Positions 1 through 6,164 of a stretch of 10,985 nt of DNA are shown here, piece after piece. This stretch comes from an uncultured Collinsella sp. (GTDB lineage: Bacteria > Actinomycetota > Coriobacteriia > Coriobacteriales > Coriobacteriaceae): the NCBI GenBank assembly GCA_934643435.1, contig CAKUCJ010000021.1, positions 1 to 10,985 of the forward strand, written 5' to 3'. Positions within the stretch are counted from its first letter, which is position 1. The number at the start of each line of letters is the position of its first letter. Position numbers and translations under genes: made by a program. The notes beneath the pieces are model-generated. The model was not told the origin of the DNA, did no database searches, and saw only the letters and a list, made by a program, of their open reading frames with translations.

Positions 1-599
1 GCCTCGTCGATATCCACGCCCTGCTTGGCGATGATGTCGGCAAGCTGCATGTAGCGCGTGCTGATGGAGTTGCCGAAGGTGTTCATCTGAGAGCCGTGGT
101 CGTTGATGTAGAACTCACGCTGAATGTCATAACCGGCGTGGTCCATAACGCGGCAGAGCGAATCGCCCAGAGCGGCCCAGCGGCCGTGGCCGATGTGCAT
201 GGGGCCGACGGGGTTGGCGGAGACGAACTCGACCTGGGTCTTCAGGCCGCCACCGACGTTGGACTTAGCGAAGTCCATGCCCTTCTCGCGGGCCTCGCCA
301 AAGATGGCGTTCTTGACGGCGACGGAAAGGTAGAAGTTGATGAAGCCGGGGCCTGCGATCTCGACCTTCTCGATCGCGGGATCCTCGGGCATATGGGCGA
401 CGACGGCCTCGGCGATCTTGCGCGGGGCGCAGTGAGCCAGCTTGGCGGACTTCAGGGCCATGGTGGAGGTCCACTCGCCATGAGAAGTGTCAGCCGGTCG
501 CTCGATAGCGCAATCGTCAAGTTCAAATGCGGAAAGGTCGCCGGCCTCCTGGGCCGCAGCAAGAGCAGCGCGTACCAGCTCTTCAATCTTCTCGGGCAT
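1..599 (-). CDS. argS: Arginyl-tRNA synthetase, N-terminal part (runs off left edge)
   Basis: Class I aminoacyl-tRNA synthetase that charges tRNA-Arg with arginine in the cytoplasm. Only the first 199 codons are present; the gene continues beyond base 1. The N-terminal Arg-tRNA-synthetase-specific domain occupies about residues 1-115. It is followed by the catalytic-domain entry with EFVSANPVGPMHIGHGRW, which contains the class I HIGH signature, and then REFYINDHGSQM, which is typical of ArgRS. The start is ATG at 597-599, preceded by an excellent AAGGAGG (about 604-610). The gene is divergent from the CarD-like gene across a 342-base gap. No frame disruption is visible. The identity is secure; only the C-terminal two thirds cannot be seen. 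Confidence 0.97.
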   Translation of the reverse strand, partial: MPEKIEELVRAALAAAQEAGDLSAFELDDCAIERPADTSHGEWTSTMALKSAKLAHCAPRKIAEAVVAHMPEDPAIEKVEIAGPGFINFYLSVAVKNAIFGEAREKGMDFAKSNVGGGLKTQVEFVSANPVGPMHIGHGRWAALGDSLCRVMDHAGYDIQREFYINDHGSQMNTFGNSISTRYMQLADIIAKQGVDIDE

Positions 600-666
600 A
601 GATCCTCCTTGTGTTAAAGCCCCCGAGCTCTTGGTCACTCGTGGGGCAAAAGCCAGAGTTTGTAGC

Positions 667-695
667 ACTCTATCACAAGCGGCGTGTACTGTCGC
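667..695 (-). promoter_or_regulatory. Candidate argS promoter
   Basis: On the minus strand GCGACA (690-695, four of six to TTGACA) and TAGAGT (667-672, four of six to TATAAT) are separated by 17 bases. This would start transcription near 660 and leave a leader of about 60 bases before argS. It is a motif match only, so confidence is limited. Confidence 0.3.
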
Positions 696-715
696 AGGGT
701 AAAGTCAATCGATAT

Positions 716-874
716 TGCATATGCACAAAATTGACTACAGCTCGCGCGCGGTTACTCAAAGTTGGCGGTCTGCCTGCTGATTATGCACTCACTGGAAATG
801 CATAAACATGTGCATGAGCCCCTCAGAGTATCGAATACTCTTACCTATCGGAGTTGTGTGCTTTTCCTGCATAA
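716..874. promoter_or_regulatory. Cluster of TGCATAA/TTATGCA motifs in the argS-carD intergenic region
   Basis: The 342-base gap between the divergent argS and CarD-like genes holds no convincing gene. It contains repeated TGCAT/ATGCA words: the palindrome TGCATATGCA at 716-725, TTATGCA at 781-787, TGCATAAA at 799-806, TGCAT at 811-815 and TGCATAAA again at 868-875. TTATGCA (781-787) and TGCATAA (799-805) form an exact inverted pair 18 bases apart. A pentamer and its complement would be expected less than once in 160 bases, so this spacing and repetition suggests binding sites for a transcription factor. The factor is unknown. Confidence 0.45.
825..841. promoter_or_regulatory. 17-base dyad, operator-like
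   Basis: AGAGTAT and ATACTCT form perfect 7-base arms around CGA. It sits about 100 bases upstream of the CarD-like start codon. It has no T tail and is short, so a protein-binding operator is more likely than a terminator. Its function is inferred from symmetry alone. Confidence 0.3.
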
Positions 875-883
875 AGTAAGAGT

Positions 884-913
884 TTGCGCACGTCAGCATG
901 GTATTCTTAGCAT
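884..913 (+). promoter_or_regulatory. Candidate promoter of the CarD-like gene
   Basis: Two overlapping possibilities exist. One is an extended -10 of the form TGnTATTCT (899-907). The other is TTGCGC (884-889) with TAGCAT (908-913), 18 bases apart. Either would give a leader of about 20-30 bases, ending in the GGAGGT ribosome binding site at 933-938. A further weak candidate is TTGACT (731-736) with TACTCA (753-758). None is strong. Confidence 0.3.
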
Positions 914-941
914 ACGCAAATTCGTATAAGTTGGAGGTAGC

Positions 942-1427
942 ATGTTCTCAATCGGTCAACACGTCATTCATCCGGGTCAGGGAGTCTGTACCGTCGTCGG
1001 CTTTAGAGACGACACGCCGCAGCCCATGCTGCTGCTCGAGACCAAGCAGGGACATGCGCAGACAATCCTTATGTACCCCGTGGCGCAGGCCGACCGTTTG
1101 CACGCCGCCATCTCCCAGCAAGATGCCGAGCACCTGCTGAGTCACTACGACGAGCTCGAGTGCGATACCTTTACCGAGCGTAATAGCTCGCTCGAGGAGA
1201 CACATTTTAAGCAGCAGCTTAAGCTGGGCGCACCCGAGACGGTCCGCGTGGCAAAGACCATGATGCACCGCATTCGCCAGGCCGAGGAGGCCGGCAAAAA
1301 ACCCAGCTCGTACTACATGCGCGTACTCAAAGAGGCAAAGCGCCGCTCCGTTGAGGAGTTTGCCGTGGCACTGGGCGTTACCGAGGAAGACGCCGAGGCC
1401 TGCCTGGCCCAAGCCGCCCTCAATTAA
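942..1427 (+). CDS. CarD/CdnL-family RNA polymerase-binding regulator
   Basis: This 161-residue protein has the N-terminal CarD/TRCF RNA-polymerase-interaction domain (about residues 1-60). It opens with FSIGQHVIHPGQGVCTVVGF, the usual family start, followed by beta-strands around MLLLETK and ILMYPV. The rest (about 65-161) is charged and helical, matching the C-terminal DNA-contacting helical domain. Proteins of this family bind the RNAP beta subunit and stabilise open complexes, often at rRNA and housekeeping promoters. The length is typical. The start at 942 has GGAGGT 3 bases upstream. It stands alone between a divergent argS and a hairpin repeat that probably terminates it. The divergent region carries clustered TGCATAA motifs that may control it. 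Family assignment is firm; target promoters cannot be inferred here. Confidence 0.9.
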   Translation: MFSIGQHVIHPGQGVCTVVGFRDDTPQPMLLLETKQGHAQTILMYPVAQADRLHAAISQQDAEHLLSHYDELECDTFTERNSSLEETHFKQQLKLGAPETVRVAKTMMHRIRQAEEAGKKPSSYYMRVLKEAKRRSVEEFAVALGVTEEDAEACLAQAALN

Positions 1428-1433
1428 CCTGCC

Positions 1434-1474
1434 AAAACCACCACAAAGGGGACAGGCACCTTTGTGGTGGTTTT
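1434..1474. repeat. REP-like hairpin repeat, family 1, copy 1 (also a terminator)
   Basis: Perfect 16-base arms (1434-1449 and 1459-1474; AAAACCACCACAAAGG and its complement) enclose the 9-base loop GGACAGGCA. The element begins 6 bases after the CarD-like stop codon. With an A-run on one side and a T-run on the other it should work as a bidirectional intrinsic terminator. The same stem and loop recur at 2133-2175 and, inverted, at 3093-3133, so it is a dispersed repeat rather than a private terminator. Confidence 0.9.
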
Positions 1475-1528
1475 CTTGTTCTAGTAGTATTCATTCTTAG
1501 CGATACCCACGAGCACAAGGAGTCTCTT

Positions 1529-2128
1529 ATGACAGAGCCGCTTACCGCTGGAATCACTCGCGACCGCGCGTTCGAACTGCTCAACGAGCACAACAAGGAC
1601 CCGTTCCACATCACCCACGGCGAGACGGTCGAGGGCACCATGCGCTACTTTGCGCGCGAGTTCGACCCCGAGAACGAGGAGTTTTGGGGCATTGTCGGCC
1701 TGCTGCACGACCTGGATTGGGAGGAGCATGAGGACGACCCCATGAACCACACCATCTATGCGGCCGAAATCCTCGAGGGCGAGGGTGCGACTCCCGAGCT
1801 TATCCGCGCTATCCAGACGCACACGTCGGATTTCAACTCTTCGCTGCCCAAGCCCGAACTGCAGATGGAAAAGATCTTGTTTGCCTGCGACGAGCTTACC
1901 GGCCTGATCGGTGCTGCCGTCATCATGCGCCCGAGCAAGAGCGTCATGGACTTTACGACCAAATCGCTCAAGAAAAAGTTCAAGGACAAACGCTTTGCCG
2001 CCGGCTGCTCGCGCGATGTGATTTCGCAGGGCGCCGAGATGCTGGACTGGGAGCTCCCCGAGCTCTTCGATCGCACCATCGCCGCCATGCAGTCCTTCGC
2101 CCCCGATCGCGACACTTTCGAGGCCTAA
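1529..2128 (+). CDS. HD-domain (HDIG-type) predicted phosphohydrolase
   Basis: This 199-residue soluble protein matches the HD superfamily of metal-dependent phosphohydrolases. Visible metal-ligand candidates are His27/His30 (PFHITHGE), the HD pair His60-Asp61 in GLLHDLDWE, His74 (MNHT) and His98 (QTHTS). The layout resembles small stand-alone HD proteins annotated as HDIG or hydrolase proteins in anaerobic Firmicutes and Actinobacteria, whose substrates are mostly unknown. The C-terminal third is helical and carries a basic stretch (KSLKKKFKDK) near residues 145-155. The start ATG at 1529 has AAGGAG at 1517-1522. It lies between two copies of the same hairpin repeat, so it is probably a single-gene unit. 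The superfamily is clear; the reaction is not, and nucleotide or phosphate-ester hydrolysis is only the family expectation. Confidence 0.85.
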   Translation: MTEPLTAGITRDRAFELLNEHNKDPFHITHGETVEGTMRYFAREFDPENEEFWGIVGLLHDLDWEEHEDDPMNHTIYAAEILEGEGATPELIRAIQTHTSDFNSSLPKPELQMEKILFACDELTGLIGAAVIMRPSKSVMDFTTKSLKKKFKDKRFAAGCSRDVISQGAEMLDWELPELFDRTIAAMQSFAPDRDTFEA

Positions 2129-2132
2129 ACGC

Positions 2133-2175
2133 AAAAACCACCACAAAGGGGACAGGCACCTTTGTGGTGGTTTTT
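2133..2175. repeat. REP-like hairpin repeat, family 1, copy 2
   Basis: It has the same stem as copy 1 with 17-base perfect arms (2133-2149 and 2159-2175) and the same loop GGACAGGCA in the same orientation. It starts 4 bases after the HD gene stop and 21 bases beyond the stop of the convergent transposase gene, so it can terminate both. Its A and T flanks fit a bidirectional terminator. Confidence 0.9.
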
Positions 2176-2196
2176 ATGTTTGAGCCGGAAGAGGCG

Positions 2197-2955
2197 CTAC
2201 CCGGCCTTACGGATCGACCACTCCCCTACGCCTGTTAAGCGCTGTATTTGACGAATTGAAAGCCCCGCCTCTCGCATTGCCGCAAGCACATCATTGCGTT
2301 TGGACTTATCGAGGGCTTTGACATCGGAAAGTTCGCTAAGGCCAAACGAGCGGATCAGCGACGCGCCCACATCCAGCGCTTCGTCCTCGCCAATTCGTCC
2401 GCCGGTCGACGGTCGAACAACCGCCCCATTCGATGCATCCATAAATGCCAGATAATCGCGCACGCGCGGAAAAGCAAGACGAGCAAGCGTCAAATCGACC
2501 GTCGCGATATCCGGATCGCGTTCGGCATAATCCAGGTGACTACTCCATCGATACGCATCGTACGGACAAATACCGGCCTTTTGCGGATTGAAATGAACAT
2601 ATCGAATAGCATCGAGAAGGTATTCCTCGCTCGAAATCGAAGCGCTCGAGAACCTATCCTGAAAAACATGTCCGACGTGCCCGTGCCGGCGGTTATACCA
2701 CGTCGCATAGCAAGACATAACGAGATGCATGGCCTCGCTCATGCTGTCATCGGGATCACTCAGGACAAGATGCACGTGGTTGCCCATCAGGCACCAAGCG
2801 ATAAGCCTAATGTTGAACCGCGTTATCGAAGACCGAATAAGCGACAAAATGCGTCGTCTGTCTTCATCATCCTCAAACAGAAGCTGTTTGCCGTTGCCCC
2901 TCATCGTAATGTGATACAGGCCAGTCTGCGATTTCTGTCGCGGCTTTCTTGACAT
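2197..2955 (-). CDS. REP-associated tyrosine transposase (RAYT, Y1/IS200-like HUH family)
   Basis: This single-strand DNA transposase-like nuclease has 252 residues. It carries the Y1 signatures: YHITMRGNGKQ (about residues 13-23), the HUH metal motif in CLMGNHVHLVL (His60, His62), candidate catalytic tyrosines Tyr83/Tyr87 in SCYATWYN, then GHVFQDRF and RYVHFNPQKAG with YRWSSH. The C-terminus (from about residue 220) has the helix-turn-helix-like segment GLSIRQIQRLTGV common in RAYTs. The start at 2955 is chosen because AAGGAG (2962-2967) lies 6 bases upstream; an in-frame ATG at 2995-2997 lacks a binding site. RAYTs are single-copy, vertically kept genes that are thought to move REP palindromes. 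Here hairpin repeats of one family flank the gene in opposite orientation. GC content is visibly lower than in proA, which suggests past acquisition. The frame is intact. Confidence 0.92.
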   Translation of the reverse strand: MSRKPRQKSQTGLYHITMRGNGKQLLFEDDEDRRRILSLIRSSITRFNIRLIAWCLMGNHVHLVLSDPDDSMSEAMHLVMSCYATWYNRRHGHVGHVFQDRFSSASISSEEYLLDAIRYVHFNPQKAGICPYDAYRWSSHLDYAERDPDIATVDLTLARLAFPRVRDYLAFMDASNGAVVRPSTGGRIGEDEALDVGASLIRSFGLSELSDVKALDKSKRNDVLAAMREAGLSIRQIQRLTGVGEWSIRKAG

Positions 2956-3092
2956 GGGCATCTCCTTGCTCTCATGCCAAAAATAACCCCACGGCACACG
3001 TAAAACAGCGAGAATCTACTCACCGATTAAGTCGCCCACCTGCCGAAATGTCATCTGTTGCGCGCCGCGAATATGCTTAGATACAGTTAGTC

Positions 3093-3133
3093 AAAACCAC
3101 CACAAAGGTGCCTGTCCCCTTTGTGGTGGTTTT
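3093..3133. repeat. REP-like hairpin repeat, family 1, copy 3 (inverted)
   Basis: This is an exact reverse complement of copy 1, including the loop, with arms at 3093-3108 and 3118-3133. It lies 14 bases past the proA stop codon, so it probably terminates proA. It also sits upstream of the transposase, which is transcribed in the same direction. With copy 2 it brackets the transposase as an inverted pair. Confidence 0.9.
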
Positions 3134-3147
3134 TGTTTGCGCGGGTG

Positions 3148-4434
3148 TTAGGGGCGGACTTGGCCGGTGCCGCGGAGCTTGTATTTGTAGGTGGTGAGGG
3201 CCTCGGCGGCAAAGGGGCCGCGGGCGTGGAGCTTTTGGGTCGAGATGCCGATCTCGGCACCTAGGCCAAACTCGCCGCCGTCGGTGAAGCGCGTGCTGGC
3301 GTTGGCGTACACGGCCGAGGCGTCGACCGCATCCAGGAAGCGCTCGCAAGCGTCCTCGTCCTCGGCAACGATAGCCTCGGAGTGCATGGTGCCGTAGCGG
3401 TTGATGTGCGCGATGGCCTCGTCCTCGTCGGCCACGACCTTCACGCTCATCTCGAGCGCCAGGTACTCGCGACCCCAGTCCTCCTCGGTTGCGGCAACGT
3501 AGTCGTCACCCTCGACAAGCCCGGCGTCGGCGCACGCAGCGCACGCGTCCTCGTCGCCGTGGATCAGCACGCCGCGGTCGTGCAGCACGGCCACGACCGC
3601 GGGCAGGAACGAATCTGCCACGGCACGGTCGACCAGCAGTGACTCGGCAGCGTTGCACACGCCCACGCGCTGGGTCTTGGCGTTGACGATAATGTTGAGC
3701 GCCTTGTCAAAGTCGGCGGATTCATGCACGTAGATATGGCAGTTGCCCGTGCCCGTCTCGATCACCGGCACCAGCGACTCGCGCACGCAGCGCTGAATCA
3801 GGCCCGCGCCGCCGCGCGGAATGAGCACGTCGACGATACCGCGGAGCTTCATGAGCTCGCCGGTGGCCTCGCGGTCGGTGGACTCGATCATCGATACGGC
3901 CTCGCGCGGGAAGCCCTTGGCCTCCAGCGCATCTGCCAGCAGCTCGGCAATCATGGCGCACGAGTGATAGGCCAGCGAGCCGCCGCGCAGAATGCAGGCG
4001 TTGCCGGTGCGGATGCAGATGCCCGCGGCGTCGGCCGTCACGTTGGGGCGCGCCTCGTACACCATGGCGACCAGGCCCAACGGCACGCTCACACGGGTGA
4101 GGTCCACGCCGCTTGCGAGCACGCGGTGGTCGAGCACGCGACCCACGGGATCGGGCAGCTCGGCAAGCTTCTCCAGGCCGGCAGCCATGCCCTCGACGCG
4201 CTCGGGCGTCAGCAGCAGACGGTCGAGGAGTCCCGCCGAGGTCCCCGCATCGCGCGCGGCGGACATATCGAGCTCGTTAGCGGCGACGATGGAGTCGACA
4301 CCGTCGCGCAGCGCTGCGGCCATGGCGCGCACGGCCTCCTGACGCTGGGCATCGCTCGCCGTGGCAAGCGCGCCCGAAGCGGCCTTGGCCTCAACGGCAA
4401 GATCGTGAACGTACGTGGCTATATCGACCGACAT
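3148..4434 (-). CDS. proA: Gamma-glutamyl phosphate reductase (glutamate-5-semialdehyde dehydrogenase)
   Basis: Second step of proline synthesis: NADPH-dependent reduction of glutamyl-5-phosphate to glutamate-5-semialdehyde, which cyclises to pyrroline-5-carboxylate. The 428-residue length is normal for ProA. Recognisable landmarks are VPLGLVAMVYEARPNVT (about 117-133), the nucleotide-binding segment RTGNACILRGGSLA (142-155), VLIPRGGAGLI (203-213), ETGTGNCHIYVH (226-237) and the catalytic cysteine Cys260 in QRVGVCNAAE. The C-terminal segment STRFTDGGEFGLGAEIGIST is diagnostic. The start at 4434 has AAAGGG 6 bases upstream. ProB is on the same strand but about 1.7 kb upstream, separated by an opposite-strand peptidase, so the usual proBA operon is split. 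The hairpin at 3093-3133 probably ends the transcript. Confidence 0.97.
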   Translation of the reverse strand: MSVDIATYVHDLAVEAKAASGALATASDAQRQEAVRAMAAALRDGVDSIVAANELDMSAARDAGTSAGLLDRLLLTPERVEGMAAGLEKLAELPDPVGRVLDHRVLASGVDLTRVSVPLGLVAMVYEARPNVTADAAGICIRTGNACILRGGSLAYHSCAMIAELLADALEAKGFPREAVSMIESTDREATGELMKLRGIVDVLIPRGGAGLIQRCVRESLVPVIETGTGNCHIYVHESADFDKALNIIVNAKTQRVGVCNAAESLLVDRAVADSFLPAVVAVLHDRGVLIHGDEDACAACADAGLVEGDDYVAATEEDWGREYLALEMSVKVVADEDEAIAHINRYGTMHSEAIVAEDEDACERFLDAVDASAVYANASTRFTDGGEFGLGAEIGISTQKLHARGPFAAEALTTYKYKLRGTGQVRP

Positions 4435-4478
4435 GGACGGCCCTTTCTCCTAGAAGTTTGCCCACCATGGTAGCCGAT

Positions 4479-4509
4479 TTGCGCATGCCCTCGCGCGCGG
4501 CGGTAGAAT
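4479..4509 (+). promoter_or_regulatory. Candidate promoter of the iminopeptidase-like gene
   Basis: TAGAAT (4504-4509, five of six to TATAAT) lies 38 bases before the chosen start codon, with a weak TTGCGC (4479-4484) 19 bases upstream of it. If real, transcription starts near 4516, which excludes translation from the in-frame ATG at 4458 and supports the start at 4548. A minus-strand TTGACC (4511-4516) overlaps it and could belong to a proA promoter. Confidence 0.35.
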
Positions 4510-4547
4510 TGGTCAACCCGAAACACCGCAACGAATGGAAGCATCAC

Positions 4548-5966
4548 ATGGCGCTCATCACTTCGTACAACGTCCCCGGCCTGCATGTCGAGGACCACAG
4601 CATCGATGTCCCGTTGGATTGGCGCGGCCTGGAGCCGATGCTGCTGGCCGTCGGCAGCACCATGCGCCGCGGCGCCATGCCGGCGCCCATCGCCGGCGCG
4701 CCCGAGAGCATCAAGCTCTTCTACCGCGTGGTCTGCGCGCCCGACCGCATCAACGACGACCTGCCGCTGCTCCTGTTTTTGCAGGGCGGCCCCGGCGGCG
4801 AGAGCCCGCGCCCGCTGTCGCCCACGAGTGACGGATGGATCGAGGAGGCTGTCAAGCATTTCCGCGTGGTCCTGCCCGACCAGCGCGGCACGGGGCGCAG
4901 CAGTTGCGTGGACGGGCGCACGATCGCGGCTCTGGGCGAGCGCGCGACGGCCGCCGGCTCCGATGCGGCACGCTCGCAGGCAGACTTCCTCAAGCGCCAC
5001 CTCGCCAGCTCCATCGTGCGCGATTTTGAGTACCTGCGCCTGGTGGTCTTTGGCGGCAAGCCGTGGGTCACGCTCGGCCAGAGCTACGGCGGCTTTTTGA
5101 CGCTGAGCTACCTGTCGCTCTTCCCCGAGGGCGTGGCGGCGAGCTTTATCTGCGGCGGCATCCCCCACGTCCCGGCGAGTGCCAGTGAGGTCTATGCGCA
5201 TACTTTCCCGCGCATGGCTATCAAGACGCAGCAGTACTACGACCGCTACCCCGTCGACGTCGAGCGCGTGGCGACTCTTGCCGATGCGCTTGAGGATCAG
5301 AAGCCCGTGCTGCCCGACGGCTCGCCGATGACGGTGGAGCGACTGCAGCTTATGGGCAGCGACTTTGGCATGAAGCCGAGCTTTGAGCGCATGCACTGGA
5401 TCATCGACCATGCATTTGTTGACGGCGACGGCACGCTGGGCTGCGGTGCCTCGGTGTCCGACAGCTTTTTGATGCGCTCCTTTGAGCGCACTAATACGCG
5501 CACGAATCCGCTGTACTGGACGCTGCAGGAGTTCATCTACGCCGACGGCGATACCATGCCGATTCGCTGGGCCGCGGCCGAGGAGAAGGCCCATCGCGCC
5601 GAGTTCGACACCCTCGCGCGCCCGCTCATGTTTACCGGCGAGGCCATGTTCCCGTGGATGTTTGAGCAGATGCCCGAGCTTAAGCCCTTCAAGCCGGCGA
5701 TGGATCTGCTGATGGAGGACACCAGCTGGGACAAGATCTACGACCCGCAGCGCCTGGCCTGCAACGAGGTGCCGCTCCAGGCCGCGGTGTACTTCGATGA
5801 CATGTACGTGGACTCGGGCATGCAGCTCGACACGCTCAGCCGCGTGGGCAACGCGCACGCCTGGGTGACCAACGAGTTCGAGCACGACGGCCTGCACGGC
5901 AGCGCTGTGTTCAAGCACCTCTACGACGAAGCCCTCAACCGCGGAGACCTACGTCGCATCTTCTAG
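4548..5966 (+). CDS. Alpha/beta hydrolase, proline iminopeptidase-like (peptidase family S33)
   Basis: This 472-residue cytosolic hydrolase probably removes N-terminal proline (or another residue) from short peptides. Visible are the oxyanion segment FLQGGPGGESP (about 77-87), VVLPDQRGTGRSS (107-119) and the nucleophile elbow GQSYGG with Ser179. A late acid region is AAVYFDDMYVDS, and a candidate catalytic histidine lies in FEHDGLHG (His446 or His450). The length fits the larger S33 iminopeptidases of about 420-480 residues with a helical cap, rather than the 310-residue type. I chose ATG 4548 (MALITSYNVP); the alternative ATG at 4458 would add 30 residues unlike the family and lies upstream of the likely promoter. 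No signal peptide or membrane segment is visible. It sits between proA and proB on the opposite strand, which is consistent with a role in proline supply. The exact substrate is uncertain. Confidence 0.85.
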   Translation: MALITSYNVPGLHVEDHSIDVPLDWRGLEPMLLAVGSTMRRGAMPAPIAGAPESIKLFYRVVCAPDRINDDLPLLLFLQGGPGGESPRPLSPTSDGWIEEAVKHFRVVLPDQRGTGRSSCVDGRTIAALGERATAAGSDAARSQADFLKRHLASSIVRDFEYLRLVVFGGKPWVTLGQSYGGFLTLSYLSLFPEGVAASFICGGIPHVPASASEVYAHTFPRMAIKTQQYYDRYPVDVERVATLADALEDQKPVLPDGSPMTVERLQLMGSDFGMKPSFERMHWIIDHAFVDGDGTLGCGASVSDSFLMRSFERTNTRTNPLYWTLQEFIYADGDTMPIRWAAAEEKAHRAEFDTLARPLMFTGEAMFPWMFEQMPELKPFKPAMDLLMEDTSWDKIYDPQRLACNEVPLQAAVYFDDMYVDSGMQLDTLSRVGNAHAWVTNEFEHDGLHGSAVFKHLYDEALNRGDLRRIF

Positions 5967-5975
5967 CGAAGGAGT

Positions 5976-6020
5976 GTCCCCAGGTGCCGGCACATAAGGA
6001 ACGTCCCCAAGTGCCGGCAC
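5976..6020. repeat. Two tandem 18-base units with a GTGCCGGCAC palindrome
   Basis: GTCCCCAGGTGCCGGCAC (5976-5993) and GTCCCCAAGTGCCGGCAC (6003-6020) differ at one base and are 27 bases apart. Each ends in the TGCCGGCA palindrome core. They lie just after the hydrolase stop codon and immediately before a long hairpin. The GTCCCC core resembles the loop of family 1 (GGGGACAGG read in reverse), which suggests a related REP-like family. Confidence 0.7.
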
Positions 6021-6038
6021 CACGGTATCCCCCTCTAC

Positions 6039-6109
6039 TGAGTTGCGGTGAAATAGGGACTGTTTAAGCGTTTCAAACCGCCAAACAGTCCCTATTTCAC
6101 CGCAACTCA
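6039..6109. repeat. Long perfect hairpin repeat, family 3 (27-base arms)
   Basis: Arms at 6039-6065 and 6083-6109 are exact complements over 27 bases with a 17-base loop. The arm holds TTGCGGTGAAATAGGGACTG, again with a GGGAC core. It sits between the convergent hydrolase and proB genes, where it could block read-through in both directions. Neither side has a long T-run, so it is less like a classical terminator than family 1. Perfect arms of this length suggest a recently copied or actively maintained element. Confidence 0.88.
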
Positions 6110-6126
6110 TGGAAGGCCTAGCTAGA

Positions 6127-6159
6127 CGGCGCTACAGGTGAAAACAGTCCGCAGCGCCG
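6127..6159 (-). terminator. Possible weak terminator after proB
   Basis: CGGCGCT (6127-6133) and AGCGCCG (6153-6159) form a 7-base stem with a 19-base loop just beyond the proB stop codon at 6165. There is no U-run, so it may only stabilise the 3' end. The loop contains GGTGAAA and AAACAGTCC, words also found in the neighbouring 27-base hairpin, hinting at a decayed copy. Confidence 0.3.
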
Positions 6160-6164
6160 CTTCT

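Noticed and set aside
611..805. Small open frames in the argS-CarD intergenic region
   Set aside because: They have no ribosome binding site, no recognisable domain and atypical composition. The region looks regulatory.
2536..2952. Plus-strand open frame opposite the transposase
   Set aside because: The minus strand encodes an intact RAYT with HUH and tyrosine motifs, so the plus frame is a shadow.
1434..3133. The three repeats considered as a CRISPR array or insertion-sequence terminal repeats
   Set aside because: The copies are palindromic, widely and unevenly spaced with genes between, and one is inverted, so they are not CRISPR. The third copy lies outside the bracket and no target duplication is visible, so they are not simple IS ends.
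4458..4547. Upstream ATG giving a 30-residue longer hydrolase
   Set aside because: It precedes the likely -10 box and lacks a ribosome binding site, and the added residues do not resemble the family N-terminus.
4419..5918. A 499-codon open frame on the minus strand
   Set aside because: It lies antisense to the iminopeptidase-like gene, whose GQSYGG and GGPG motifs identify the real strand. The antisense product is low-complexity His/Arg/Ala.
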